In this document: piece by piece, positions 26,359 through 36,360 of the stretch | How positions within the stretch are numbered: position 1 is the first letter of the stretch | How the letters are laid out: every line of letters begins with the position of its first letter | Source: Oceanospirillaceae bacterium | Lineage (GTDB): Bacteria; Pseudomonadota; Gammaproteobacteria; Pseudomonadales; Oceanobacteraceae | Direction: 5' to 3' | Length of the DNA: 64,000 nt | Assembly: GCA_024234265.1 (NCBI GenBank) | Contig: JACKOM010000015.1 | Span: forward strand, 1 to 64,000 | The notes under the pieces: generated by a model | What the model was told of the DNA's origin: nothing | The model's database searches: none | Seen by the model: the letters and a program-made list of their open reading frames with translations, nothing else | Position numbers and translations under genes: made by a program

Positions 26359-26488
26359 GGGTTAAATCCTCCGTGAACGCCAGAGAGCAACCCCTGTGCC
26401 AGCCAATTTAAATACCGGACTTTTCCCTGTTTTGCCCGCATAATGGGCACACTTTTGCAGGGCACTTTTGCCGCGGAGCACCATAAAC

Positions 26489-27184
26489 ATGCAACTTAAA
26501 TTCAAAACCCCCTCGCGCACCGTTATGGACGGACAAAGCCGCCATTTATCGCGCCCCGCAAAATTGCACAGCATGGCCGCCTGCGCTTTTGCGGTGCTTT
26601 TTTTATCGGGCTGCGCACAACAGGGCACGGTGAAACTGTATGACGGCCCGAGCCTGCCCCCTGAGCTGACCGGCAGCATTAGCCTGCCTTTAACACTCGA
26701 ACCCCAGCAAATTGACGGCAACAGTATCAGCCAGGGTCTGTACCGTTTTCGCAACGGCCCTATGCAGCTGAGTCTGAATAAAGGCAAACATCAGTTAATT
26801 GTGCGTTACGACAACATTGTGAATATCACCAGTGACGAGCATGAACACCTGGTATCCATGCCCATGGTGCTGGATTTTGAAATACAGGGCGGCGAGCAGG
26901 GGCAAATTGTATTACCCGGCAATTTAACCCAGCTGCCGGATATCCGCGCTTATGTGGCCGAACCCAAAGTCACCCTGCAGCTGAACGGGCAGAACATCGA
27001 CAGCCTGCAGCTCAAAAATGAGCGTCAGCTATCCTTACAGGAAGTAAAAACCAGCACGGCCGGTAATACCCCGCAATTGCAGCAACTGCAGTTCTGGTGG
27101 CAACAGGCCAGTGAATATGAGCGGGTTTTATTTATGCGCTGGCTGAAGGAGCAAGGAAACCCAGATGCCGTTTCTGATCATTGA
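26489..27184 (+). CDS. DUF2057 (YccT-like) lipoprotein
   Basis: Secreted protein of about 231 residues with a lipobox LSGC. The mature part matches DUF2057: GNSISQGLYRFRNGPMQLSLNKGKHQLIVRYD, followed by a beta-rich region. The ATG at 26489 gives a long charged leader before the hydrophobic core; ATGs at 26525 or 26573 may be the true start. It overlaps the CBS-domain gene by 20 bases. Confidence 0.7.
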   Translation: MQLKFKTPSRTVMDGQSRHLSRPAKLHSMAACAFAVLFLSGCAQQGTVKLYDGPSLPPELTGSISLPLTLEPQQIDGNSISQGLYRFRNGPMQLSLNKGKHQLIVRYDNIVNITSDEHEHLVSMPMVLDFEIQGGEQGQIVLPGNLTQLPDIRAYVAEPKVTLQLNGQNIDSLQLKNERQLSLQEVKTSTAGNTPQLQQLQFWWQQASEYERVLFMRWLKEQGNPDAVSDH

Positions 27185-27734
27185 CCAGGGCAATCCCCTG
27201 CAGCATCCCTACAAAACCCCCAGCAAAGAGGGCATAAGCCCGGTTTTGCCGGGCAACCGCATTCAGGGGGTAAACGCACAAAGCCAGGGGCGGGCCAATC
27301 CTTACGCCCACAATGCCGCAGAGCAACACGACAATCCCCCCCAGTCTTACCTGCAGGCCAACGCCGCACAGATCATGAGCAGCCCGGTAATCAGCCTGGA
27401 TTTACACCAGGCCGACCGCGAAACAGCCCTGCAAATGATGGCGCAACATAACATCCGTCATTTGCCCCTGCTTGATAACGGCAGCCTTGCGGGCCTTTTG
27501 ACCGAGCGGGATTTATTACGCGCCCCCCATAAATCCTTTCGCCAGCTGATGATCCGCAAGGTGTTTGTTGCCACCGCCGACACCCAGATTCAGGCCCTCG
27601 CCCATGTGATGTTTGATGAGCACATAGGCGCCCTGCCGATTCTCGATGCCCAGCAACAGCTGGTCGGCATAGTCACCCGCTCTGACATACTGCGTGCGCT
27701 AAGTGCCTATCGCCCCTTGGAATTCTGGGCATAA
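27165..27734 (+). CDS. CBS-domain pair protein
   Basis: Cytoplasmic protein of 189 residues. A variable, proline/glutamine-rich N-terminus (1-65) precedes two CBS domains: AAQIMSSPVISLDL to LTERDLLRA (about 66-120), and MIRKVFVATAD to VGIVTRSDILRAL (about 130-182). CBS pairs bind adenosine nucleotides and usually regulate a partner. None is evident here. Confidence 0.88.
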   Translation: MPFLIIDQGNPLQHPYKTPSKEGISPVLPGNRIQGVNAQSQGRANPYAHNAAEQHDNPPQSYLQANAAQIMSSPVISLDLHQADRETALQMMAQHNIRHLPLLDNGSLAGLLTERDLLRAPHKSFRQLMIRKVFVATADTQIQALAHVMFDEHIGALPILDAQQQLVGIVTRSDILRALSAYRPLEFWA

Positions 27735-27797
27735 AGCGCGGTTCTCAACTATCCTTGCAGAGCGTTCGTTTTTTATAAAAATTTATAAGGATGTACC

Positions 27798-29165
27798 ATG
27801 GCCACCACCATTAACGCACGTATCACCCCCCGTAAGACCCTGCGTGTTTTATCCAAACAGGAAGTTAACCGCCTGAAAGACAACAGCGAATCCGGCCTGC
27901 ATGAACTGTTAAAACGCTGCACCTTCGCGGTTTTAAACTGCGGCAGCCACAGTGATGATTGTTTTGCCGTACAGGCAGAATTTAAAGAATTTGACGTAAA
28001 AGTTGAGCAACTCGACCGCGGCATTGTGATTGATTTAATCAACGCCCCGGACCACGCCTTTGTGGATGGCGAATTAATTTTTGGTATCCGCGAACATTTA
28101 TTCTCGGTATTACGCGACATCGTCTACACCCACGACGTCATCAAAGCCAACGGGCGTTTTGATTTAAATAAAAGCGATGATATTACCGACGCGGTATTTC
28201 ATATTCTGCGTAACGCCCAGGTACTCAAATACAACCGCCTGCCGAATTTAATTATCTGCTGGGGCGGGCACTCGATCAGTCGCGAAGAATACGATTACAC
28301 CAAAGAAGTGGGTTACCACTTAGGTTTGCGCGGCCTGGATGTGGGCACAGGTTGCGGCCCGGGCGCCATGAAAGGCCCGATGAAAGGCGCCACCATTGGC
28401 CACGCCAAACAACATAACCGCAACGGGCGTTATGTGGGCATTACCGAGCCCGGCATTATTGCCGCCGAAGCCCCTAACCCCATCGTCAATGAACTGGTGA
28501 TTTTGCCGGATATTGAAAAACGCCTTGAGGCATTTGTGCGTATGGCCCACGGCATTATTGTATTTCCCGGCGGAGCCGGCACCGCCGAAGAAATTCTGTA
28601 TTTATTGGGTTTATTGTTACACCCCGATAATCAGCACCTGCAATTTCCCGTGGTATTTACCGGGCCGGAAAATGCCAAAGAATATTTTCAGCGCATCCAT
28701 GAATTTATCGGCACTGCCTTAGGTGCAGAAGCACAAAAGCTCTATACCATCATCACGGGCGACCCGATAAAAGTTGCACAAACCATGAAACAGGGCTGCA
28801 AACAGGTGCATGAATACCGCAAGCAACACAGCGATGCGTTTTATTTCAACTGGATGTTAAAAATCGAACAGGATTTTCAGCAGCCCTTTGTGCCCAACCA
28901 TGCAAACATGGCCAATCTGAATTTACGTAAAAACCAGCCGGTGCATAGCCTCGCAGCAAATTTACGCCGCGCATTTTCCGGCATAGTGGCAGGCAACGTA
29001 AAAGAAGACGGCATTTTAGCAGTGCGCAAACACGGCCCGTTTGAATTACACGGTGATGCCGACATCATTAAACCCATGGGGGAATTACTGGAATCCATGG
29101 TGCGTCAGCAACGCATGAAATTGCCCGGCTCAAAATACGAACCCTGTTACCGCATTATCAGCTGA
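27798..29165 (+). CDS. ppnN: Pyrimidine/purine nucleotide 5'-monophosphate nucleosidase
   Basis: PpnN (YgdH) nucleosidase cleaving nucleoside monophosphates to base and ribose phosphate; in E. coli it is stimulated by (p)ppGpp. The LOG-type motif is FPGGAGTAEE (about 256-265), with the partner GTGCGPGAMKGPMKGA (about 181-196). The N-terminal (ITPRKTLRVLSKQEVNRL) and C-terminal extensions are typical of the long PpnN form. Length (455) is normal. Confidence 0.95.
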   Translation: MATTINARITPRKTLRVLSKQEVNRLKDNSESGLHELLKRCTFAVLNCGSHSDDCFAVQAEFKEFDVKVEQLDRGIVIDLINAPDHAFVDGELIFGIREHLFSVLRDIVYTHDVIKANGRFDLNKSDDITDAVFHILRNAQVLKYNRLPNLIICWGGHSISREEYDYTKEVGYHLGLRGLDVGTGCGPGAMKGPMKGATIGHAKQHNRNGRYVGITEPGIIAAEAPNPIVNELVILPDIEKRLEAFVRMAHGIIVFPGGAGTAEEILYLLGLLLHPDNQHLQFPVVFTGPENAKEYFQRIHEFIGTALGAEAQKLYTIITGDPIKVAQTMKQGCKQVHEYRKQHSDAFYFNWMLKIEQDFQQPFVPNHANMANLNLRKNQPVHSLAANLRRAFSGIVAGNVKEDGILAVRKHGPFELHGDADIIKPMGELLESMVRQQRMKLPGSKYEPCYRIIS

Positions 29166-29545
29166 AGCTGTCACAGGATTCGCATATTTCTGTCACCTGT
29201 TTGTCATCGCAGGGTCATTTAATGGCACCCCCGCTGACAAACAGTTTCCCCCTCTGTTTTCAGTGCGCAGTTAAATTCAGCGCGCAACAAGCGCTTGCAC
29301 AAGAACATGCAACCGGCTCAAAAAGCCGCGTGGCATCAATGGCTCTTAGATCGTGAGAGCGATCTTCGGGGCATAACCGCACAGTGTGTTGTTATGCAGT
29401 GACATAGGTGTCTTTTTCAGCCCCGCTCTGCGGGGCTTTTTTTTAGGGGGCAGCGGCTGTTCAGATAATGCCCAGAAGGCTTTGAGCTGGCCGCACATCC
29501 GGCTATAATCCCGCCCTTTGCAAAACCCGTTATCAGGAAATAACC
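29166..29545. other. Intergenic region ppnN-ppa
   Basis: A 380-base gap. The first 150 bases show no gene or clear promoter; the rest contains several stable hairpins ending in an intrinsic terminator (see the ncRNA candidate). The ppa ribosome site AGGA lies at about 29535-29538. Confidence 0.5.
29314..29444 (+). ncRNA. Candidate structured small RNA with intrinsic terminator
   Basis: Successive hairpins: GGCT/AGCC (29314-29326), AGATCG TGAGAG CGATCT (29348-29365), GCATAAC/GTTATGC with a 13-base loop (29371-29397), GACA/TGTC (29401-29412), and a terminator AGCCCCGC TCT GCGGGGCT with T8 (29419-29444). The terminator lies 254 bases beyond ppnN, further than a simple 3' UTR. No promoter was firmly identified and no RNA family recognised; it could instead be the 3' end of the ppnN transcript. 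Confidence 0.45.
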
Positions 29546-30079
29546 ATGAACTTCAATGAAATCCCAGCTGGCAAAGACGTACCTAACGACATCTACGTGA
29601 TGATCGAAATCCCAGCAAACTCCAGCCCTGTTAAATACGAAATCGACAAAAACATGGGCGCTGTAGTGGTTGACCGCTTCATGGCTACCCCTATGTTCTA
29701 CCCAGCCAACTATGGTTTCATCCCTAACACTTTAGGTAACGACGGTGACCCACTGGACGTACTGGTGGTAACCCCTTACCCAGTAGTACCAGGCTCCGTT
29801 ATCCGTTGCCGCCCTGTTGGCGTGTTAAACATGGAAGACGAAGGTGGTGAAGACGCGAAACTGATCGCCGTACCACACGACAAACTGACCAAAATCTACA
29901 GCGACGTAAAAGACGTGAACGACGTGCCAGAACTGCTGCGTAAACAAATCCAGCACTTCTTCGAGAACTACAAAGACCTCGAGCCAGGCAAGTGGGTAAA
30001 AGTGACTGGCTGGGACAACGCTGATGCGGCCCGCAAAGCCATCATGGATTCCATTGCTGCGTTCAATAACGCTAAATAA
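29546..30079 (+). CDS. ppa: Inorganic pyrophosphatase (family I)
   Basis: Hydrolyses pyrophosphate to drive biosynthesis. The family signature is DGDPLDVLVV (about 70-79), with metal ligands in the surrounding acidic residues, and active-site YPANYGFIPNT (about 50-60). Length (177) matches the E. coli enzyme. Codon use is strongly biased toward C-ending optimal codons compared with neighbours, as expected for a highly expressed gene. The ribosome site is AGGA. Confidence 0.97.
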   Translation: MNFNEIPAGKDVPNDIYVMIEIPANSSPVKYEIDKNMGAVVVDRFMATPMFYPANYGFIPNTLGNDGDPLDVLVVTPYPVVPGSVIRCRPVGVLNMEDEGGEDAKLIAVPHDKLTKIYSDVKDVNDVPELLRKQIQHFFENYKDLEPGKWVKVTGWDNADAARKAIMDSIAAFNNAK

Positions 30080-30138
30080 ATCCGAAAATCCCCGTTACAG
30101 AAGACGCGTAAAACTATCTGCGTAGCCGGAACTGCGTT

Positions 30139-30197
30139 AAAAACGAACTCAAAATGCTCATTTATTACGTATAAACTGCGCTTTTTTGTTCGTTTTT
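30139..30197. repeat. Inverted-repeat element downstream of ppa
   Basis: AAAAACGAAC and GTTCGTTTTT form a perfect 10-bp inverted repeat around a 39-base AT-rich centre containing TGCTCATTTA. The arrangement resembles dispersed intergenic palindromic repeats I associate with marine gammaproteobacteria. Only this copy occurs in the window. Confidence 0.55.
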
Positions 30198-30279
30198 GCC
30201 TTGTTCCAACGTCCTCGCCAACGTTTTACACATCTTCTGTGCCGGGGATTTTTTTATCTGCACACCTCGGAAACACCCC

Positions 30280-30633
30280 ATGGACCTCAGCGCACTGCAA
30301 AGCTACATGCTCGCCAAACCGGATACCCGCGAGGATACCCCCTTTGGCCCGGACGCTCTGGTTTATAAGGTACGCCACAAGCTGTTTGCCATTTTAATCC
30401 CCGGCAAGCCCGCGCGTTTAAACCTCAAATGCGACCCGCAGCAAGCCCTGATTCTGCGTGAGCAATACCCGGCAATTATTCCCGGTTACCACATGAACAA
30501 ACGCCACTGGAATACCCTGATTCTTGATGGCAGCCTGCCAGCGGGCTTGGCCGAACACCTTATCGACCACTCCTTTGCCCTGGTGGTGGCCGGCATGCCG
30601 AAGAAACAACAGATAGGCCTGCTCGCTGACTAA
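30280..30633 (+). CDS. MmcQ/YjbR family DNA-binding-fold protein
   Basis: Small protein of 117 residues with the YjbR fold. It has SYMLAKPDTREDTPFGPDALVYKV then KLFAILI, LNLKCDP, and the conserved H in IIPGYHMNKRHWNTL. The molecular role of the family is unclear. The start at 30280 begins at MDLSAL; upstream in-frame codons lie in the repeat-containing gap. Confidence 0.88.
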   Translation: MDLSALQSYMLAKPDTREDTPFGPDALVYKVRHKLFAILIPGKPARLNLKCDPQQALILREQYPAIIPGYHMNKRHWNTLILDGSLPAGLAEHLIDHSFALVVAGMPKKQQIGLLAD

Positions 30634-30756
30634 CGTGATCTGCTAAGCAGATTTGCAGTTACAAATTCCGCCCGCCTCAATTTGAGTAATGTTTAGCGTT
30701 TTTCTGCCCGGCACTGCCCTAAAGTGCGCGCAGTTTTATTCACGCAGAACACCTTT

Positions 30757-31434
30757 ATGAAATCCCAAGGACAACTCAGCATCGTCATTGATGACGTGCC
30801 CTGGCAGCGCCAGCAGGAAGACCTGTTACAGCCCATTCCCTGCAGCAGCCAGCGCAAAGCCGAATGCAAAATCGAATGCAGTGCAGGTTTTATGCAGCCC
30901 AAAACCCGCTATGTGCTGTGTAATGGCCAGTTTTTGCTGATCACTGCGGAAAAAAATCCCCTGCAGGAACAAGTCATTAACCTCGCTTACCTGCATGCCG
31001 AGCCAAGCATCACCCAGAAAATTATCTGGCACTGGTTAAGTGGTGCCGCCGCGGCCATAACCCTCACCGCACTCGCGGCCTGGCTGGAGTTTTATTTTTT
31101 AGGCCTGGTATTTCTGCTGATCGGCAGCCTGTGTGCCCTGCAATTTTATGACAGCGCCCGCAAGCGTTATGTATTTCACACCCGCATCGGCGGCATGGCG
31201 GTACTGGACTTTACCTTCCACCTCTATGACCGCCACAAAACCGGGCCGAAATGGATTGCCCTGCTGCAACGCCGTATTGTCAGCGCCGCGAAAACCCTAC
31301 CCAAAGGGGATGACCGCCTGCGCAGTGAACTGGCCGAACACAGGCGTTTATTGGCCGGGGAGATTATCAGCAAAAAACGCTACGAGCTGGCCAAACAACG
31401 GATTTTAAAACGTTTTAGTAAACAGGCTGCGTGA
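30757..31434 (+). CDS. Membrane protein with SHOCT-like C-terminus
   Basis: Hypothetical 225-residue protein. A cysteine-bearing N-terminal part (about 1-85) is followed by two membrane helices (about 95-135) and a basic cytoplasmic C-terminus. The C-terminus ends in LLAGEIISKKRYELAKQRILKRF, which resembles a short SHOCT helix pair. Function is not known. It is followed by one GACGCCA heptamer and a terminator. Confidence 0.6.
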   Translation: MKSQGQLSIVIDDVPWQRQQEDLLQPIPCSSQRKAECKIECSAGFMQPKTRYVLCNGQFLLITAEKNPLQEQVINLAYLHAEPSITQKIIWHWLSGAAAAITLTALAAWLEFYFLGLVFLLIGSLCALQFYDSARKRYVFHTRIGGMAVLDFTFHLYDRHKTGPKWIALLQRRIVSAAKTLPKGDDRLRSELAEHRRLLAGEIISKKRYELAKQRILKRFSKQAA

Positions 31435-31443
31435 AGGGAGGCA

Positions 31444-31511
31444 GACGCCACAAAATGCTGCAACACATAGAAACAACTGCAAATAAAAAACCCGCCGAAG
31501 CGGGTTTTTTA
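31444..31511. repeat. Heptamer-plus-terminator module, copy 1
   Basis: One GACGCCA unit, then ACAAAATGCTGCAACAC..., AAATAAAAAA and the terminator AACCCGC CGAA GCGGGTT. It is nearly identical over about 66 bases to 36410-36477. The two copies flank the giant lipoprotein gene as direct repeats. The hairpin (31485-31510) acts as a bidirectional terminator here. Confidence 0.92.
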
Positions 31512-31513
31512 CA

Positions 31514-34500
31514 TCAATTAACCTTATAGGGTTCCGAGTCGATACTGTCTAACAAACCGTCACCATCACTGTCTATCGGTATCTCGATATCATCCAGCCA
31601 AACGCTATCCTGCCCAGCTGAAGTGCCACCATCCTTCTGGTAAATCCATTCAAAGGTGTGGTTACCGGCAGCAATTTCATAACTGCCCGCACTCATCCAA
31701 TCGTTTTCACCACTGAAGCGGGCCACCTCAATACCGTCGATATAAAAAATCAGGTTATCGTAATCCGCTTCCGTGCTGGTTTTAATCTTGAAGGTTACAT
31801 CACCCGCGGCGGTATCTATCTGCAGGCCTAAATTGGCACTACCGTAATCCGTTAAACTATCACGCACTTTCACGGCATATTGCCCGGCATAAACCTCAGT
31901 TTCATCTATTTGCCAGTTATTACCCGAATTACGCCAGTTAAACGGCATGCGCCCCCATTCAAAATTTTCCACCCCCAAAGGAGGTAATACCGCATTTTGT
32001 AACCAGGAAATTGCCACAAAATCCGAACGGGGATTAGTTGTGCCATCCCCAAGCTGGCCATAATTATTCTCACCCATACCATAGGCAATACCATCGCTAT
32101 CAATCATGAACAGGCTATTATTACCACTGCCAATATAAACAGGTTGAATATCACCCGTGGAAATTGACCATAGCGAATCAGCTAAACGATAAAGCCCACT
32201 CACCGTACTCATATAAGTTTTATAATTACCCATAGTAATATCGAGTACAGGTTCAACCAGGGTAATAGTTACAGGCACATTGCGATTTATACCGGTGCCA
32301 TCCCCCAATTGGTAATTGCCGTTATAACCCCAGGCAAATAACTGCCCGTTATCATCTACCGCAAAACTACTGCCGCCACGGGCATAGATTTTTGCAATAC
32401 CGGCAATTTTACTCACTCTTACAGGCTCGGCGGCATAAACATTACTGCTGTTACCCAATTGCCCATAATCGTTTGAACCTAAAGCCCATACATCACCGTC
32501 AGGGTCTAATGCCAATAAATGGCTAGCACCAGCAGCAATTTGTTGAATATTTTCTAAACCGGCAATCAAGTTGCAACTAGTGAATTCATTGTACGTTTCA
32601 AAACGACATACCGTGCCATCATTTAATAATGCATAACCAGTACTACCCAAGGCAATTTGTTGGATATTGGTAAGGCTTGTTTTAATAACGGGCGTCTGTA
32701 GGGTGTTATAAGTCCCCCATCCCCATAATTGGCCGTTAATATCCACAGCCGCGGATACATTATCAAAAACCGAAATTTGTTTAATCGCAGGCAAGCCATA
32801 CACTTTTTTGGGTACCGCACTATTAAGCGTATTACCCAAACCTAATTGGCCATAATAATTGTTACCCCAGGCATACACACTGCCGTCATCAAACAGGGCA
32901 AGGGTATGCGCAGCCCCCGTAATACTCACCACCTTGGGCGCGATTTTTTCAGTAATACTGATAAAAATATCCCCTGTGGCAGTCATATCCTGATCCTCGG
33001 CGGTATAACTTAAACGCAACCAACCTAAACGGTTATTATCCGCCGTGTAGGAATAACTGCCATCATGGTTATCCTGCAGGGAGCCGGTTTCGGGCAGATC
33101 AATATTCGCTATATTAATGCTGCCAAAACGGCTTACATCGTTTAACACAGGGTTAAAGGTAATGGTTTGCCCACGCGCAACGGTGTAAACATCATCCACG
33201 GTTTTTAAATCAGCCAACACCGGGTTGCTGCCCTCATTAAATTCGCGGGCATCCGTGCGGCCATCGTTATCGTAATCACCTTCGGCGCTGAAGGCATAAA
33301 TACCTGCGTATGAGTTTTCCCATTCATCGGGTAAAGCATCATGGTCAATATCCAATGCATAACGCTTATCATGCGGGGCAATATCTTGTGCATCGGTTAC
33401 ACCATCCCCATCAGCATCCGGCAGTGGGAAGGTATGATTTAAAAACTCATCGGCATCAGACATGCCATCGGCATCAAAATCACTATTGGCATCCACCACA
33501 GTGAGGTCGGTAAAATAGCTTAATTCCCATTCATCGGCTAAACCATCCTGGTCTGTATCCTGTGCATACTGATAATCAAGCGGGAAAGCGTCACTGCCAT
33601 CGGCCACCCCGTCATAATCACTATCTGCTCGCCCTGGATGGGTATTAAGTTCAAATTCCTGCAGATTTGTTAAACCATCACTATCCCAGTCACCATTGGC
33701 ATCAAGCGCAGATAAATTTCCTGTATATTTAAATTCCCACTCATCACCTAAACCATCTGCATCCGCATCGTGGGCCGAGTCACCACGGTCAGGAAATGCA
33801 TCCAGACTATTGCGCACACCATCACCATCACGGTCACCGGGGGTAATGCCAGGCAGAATATTATCAAACGATAAACGCAGCGCCGGAACATCATAATATA
33901 ATGAGCGTAATTCTATTTTCAGCCTGTGTTTACCTGCGGGAATAGCAACACTAGCCGCCCACTTACGCAAGAAGAAATCATTCACCATCCCTTTACCATC
34001 AACATAGATCACTATTTGGCCATCAAAATAATCATCCTGCAGACTGGAAAAAGAAATAAGCATATTGCTTTTTGCAACCGTAACAGGGAACTCAATGCTT
34101 TGTTTCACATAATCATGCGAAGCATTGTTTACTGGATTTGTCACTAAATAATGATTACCAACAGAGTTTTCACCGTCCCCCACAGACCAACCATAGGGAG
34201 CCGAACTTACCCAGTCAGCCGGTAATTTCTGATCAATAAATTTGAAAACAACAGGATTTACCGGCAAGCCCTGTTCAAAAGCGGTTTTATCCAATATGCC
34301 ATTAGCATCAAAATCACTTAACGACGTTGCAGTGGTTAAATTATCAAAATTATTCAACTCCCAATTATCGCCAATACCATCACCATCAGCATCAAATTGC
34401 TCATGCGGATTTTCAGGGAAGGCATCTTCAGAGTTAAGCACGCCGTCGTAATCGGAATCCTGCGCTAATACAACATAATCAATGGTTTCAACATGCCAGC

Positions 34501-36142
34501 CAGATGCATCCGACACTTCCACGGTGAATGATCCCGTAGTATTGATTAACTCTGTTTCGGGCACAGCATTTACATAACAGGCATTATCACACTCGATAAG
34601 ACCCCAGAAATCATTTGTAATTACGGGATTACCTAAATACCACCATTCGGAATTTTGATAAAACAGCTTGTGATTGGCCTGCTCGATGTTAAACACCATT
34701 CGGTCATCATTTTGAATATGCAGATAGGCAGCAGGCGCAATACTGATATCGTCGGCAGCGGACACGCCATAAATATCAAGCTTAATGGCTTCCGCAAACT
34801 CAACACGGGTATCGCCCAATACCATTACGGGGATTTGTTTTTCCGTTTCACCCGGGGCAAATATCAGGTTTCCGTAGGGGGTAACTGCGTGCCAATCCTG
34901 ATTATTCAAAGACGTATAAGAAGAAATCTGATAACTAAATGAAACTTCAGAGGCCGACGCTTTTGACAGGTGGACGGTAAAATAGCCCTGCTGCTCGCCA
35001 CTATCACCCTCCAGCACATCGGCAGCATCGGCATACAGATAAATGCCATCAACTATCGTGACAGTTTTTTGCGAAAGGGTGTTTTTATTGGTATCTGTCG
35101 CTGTTACTTCCACTTTGAAATCAGAAGCAGGGCTTTGGGGTGCAATGCCCTGCAGGGTGATTCTGCTTGAGGAAATACGTTTTTCAGTTAACCACTCGGG
35201 TTTATTGGCAATAGTAATTTCCGTGGCATCGCCATCATAATCTTCACTGTTTATTGATAACTGATAAAGGCCTCCGGCGATAACAGATTCATTACCATCA
35301 AAATAAATCACCGGAGGTTGATTGGGGTTACAAGAAAACGATGCACTGATTATTTCGGCTTCATCTAATACGCCATTTTGATTGGCATCCAAACCAATTT
35401 GATGTTTATCACCACCGTGGAAACAATTATTACCTACTGGTTCAGCGTGGGTTTCAATTAATAAATGGGATAAATCTACTGTTTCCCCTGCAGCATCAGC
35501 ACCATCAGCACCACGTAAACCATTACAAACATAATTGGTTGCCTGCACTTCAGAAGCGTCCAGCACCTGATCGCGATTTAAATCCAGACCGGTTTCAACC
35601 TTAATACCACCATTTGCACATTGCGCGCCGGCAGCTTCAGTAACGCTATTGATCAGTGAATTTAATCCATCAGCCCCCTCTAAAACTAAATTACACAGGG
35701 TTTCTTGCTGGGTCACCTCACTGGAATCGAGCTGGTTGTTTTGATTTGTATCCAGCCCTATCAGAATCGTTTTACCGCCACTGGGGCAATCGGACACGGC
35801 GCTCTCATTGATTTTAATCAGGCTGCTTAAACCCGTATTACCATTCTCACCATCTGTACCGTTTGTGCCATTACACACGATTTGCGTGCGGCTATAGTCA
35901 ACTTCCACCGGATCTAAACGGCCATTGCCATTGGTATCAATACCTAACTCTATTTTTACGCCGCCATTTAAACATGTTGACGATGCATCAATTCGCGTCG
36001 AGCTGACCACGGAATCGAGAACAACACTGGTGCCGGGGGAAGGCTCAGGCTGAGAATTATTAGATGAGGAGTCGTCACCACAGGCGACTAATAATGAAAA
36101 CGAAAAGGTAAGGGCTAGCGCCCGGATAGGGTAGCGCGACAT
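31514..36142 (-). CDS. Giant secreted lipoprotein with DUF7151-like, Calx-beta, TSP3 and RCC1 repeats
   Basis: Surface or periplasmic lipoprotein of 1542 residues (lipobox LVAC, Cys21). Domains in order: four modules with a C-x-GG-x-G-D-N-x-LD-x-E-x-C pattern (about 45-275, DUF7151-like, with possible EF-hand-like calcium loops); a Calx-beta domain (about 370-480); many thrombospondin type-3-like calcium repeats (DADGDGIGDNWE kind, about 565-1010) interrupted by a carbohydrate-module-like beta domain; a cadherin-like domain (about 1015-1095); about six RCC1 repeats (WGNNYYGQLGLGN kind, about 1100-1370); and a beta-sandwich plus a final calcium repeat. Such proteins are adhesins or polymer-binding proteins in related bacteria; the ligand is unknown. 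Confidence 0.85.
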   Translation of the reverse strand: MSRYPIRALALTFSFSLLVACGDDSSSNNSQPEPSPGTSVVLDSVVSSTRIDASSTCLNGGVKIELGIDTNGNGRLDPVEVDYSRTQIVCNGTNGTDGENGNTGLSSLIKINESAVSDCPSGGKTILIGLDTNQNNQLDSSEVTQQETLCNLVLEGADGLNSLINSVTEAAGAQCANGGIKVETGLDLNRDQVLDASEVQATNYVCNGLRGADGADAAGETVDLSHLLIETHAEPVGNNCFHGGDKHQIGLDANQNGVLDEAEIISASFSCNPNQPPVIYFDGNESVIAGGLYQLSINSEDYDGDATEITIANKPEWLTEKRISSSRITLQGIAPQSPASDFKVEVTATDTNKNTLSQKTVTIVDGIYLYADAADVLEGDSGEQQGYFTVHLSKASASEVSFSYQISSYTSLNNQDWHAVTPYGNLIFAPGETEKQIPVMVLGDTRVEFAEAIKLDIYGVSAADDISIAPAAYLHIQNDDRMVFNIEQANHKLFYQNSEWWYLGNPVITNDFWGLIECDNACYVNAVPETELINTTGSFTVEVSDASGWHVETIDYVVLAQDSDYDGVLNSEDAFPENPHEQFDADGDGIGDNWELNNFDNLTTATSLSDFDANGILDKTAFEQGLPVNPVVFKFIDQKLPADWVSSAPYGWSVGDGENSVGNHYLVTNPVNNASHDYVKQSIEFPVTVAKSNMLISFSSLQDDYFDGQIVIYVDGKGMVNDFFLRKWAASVAIPAGKHRLKIELRSLYYDVPALRLSFDNILPGITPGDRDGDGVRNSLDAFPDRGDSAHDADADGLGDEWEFKYTGNLSALDANGDWDSDGLTNLQEFELNTHPGRADSDYDGVADGSDAFPLDYQYAQDTDQDGLADEWELSYFTDLTVVDANSDFDADGMSDADEFLNHTFPLPDADGDGVTDAQDIAPHDKRYALDIDHDALPDEWENSYAGIYAFSAEGDYDNDGRTDAREFNEGSNPVLADLKTVDDVYTVARGQTITFNPVLNDVSRFGSINIANIDLPETGSLQDNHDGSYSYTADNNRLGWLRLSYTAEDQDMTATGDIFISITEKIAPKVVSITGAAHTLALFDDGSVYAWGNNYYGQLGLGNTLNSAVPKKVYGLPAIKQISVFDNVSAAVDINGQLWGWGTYNTLQTPVIKTSLTNIQQIALGSTGYALLNDGTVCRFETYNEFTSCNLIAGLENIQQIAAGASHLLALDPDGDVWALGSNDYGQLGNSSNVYAAEPVRVSKIAGIAKIYARGGSSFAVDDNGQLFAWGYNGNYQLGDGTGINRNVPVTITLVEPVLDITMGNYKTYMSTVSGLYRLADSLWSISTGDIQPVYIGSGNNSLFMIDSDGIAYGMGENNYGQLGDGTTNPRSDFVAISWLQNAVLPPLGVENFEWGRMPFNWRNSGNNWQIDETEVYAGQYAVKVRDSLTDYGSANLGLQIDTAAGDVTFKIKTSTEADYDNLIFYIDGIEVARFSGENDWMSAGSYEIAAGNHTFEWIYQKDGGTSAGQDSVWLDDIEIPIDSDGDGLLDSIDSEPYKVN

Positions 36143-36360
36143 GATAGCCGTCCATTGGCAAATTAAAGTGCGCCATCATAATAACTATTAATTGACTGGT
36201 CTAGCCTATTAATAATTTCATCAGCTGCCGCAAGGTGCCGTCATATTTTATCAGCGCACATGTCACAAAATATCATTCACGCGATAATTCTGCATACAGG
36301 AAGTAATTTTCATTTAATTGTCATCCCATGCATTTCAGCTGCTTATACATATTATTGCCA

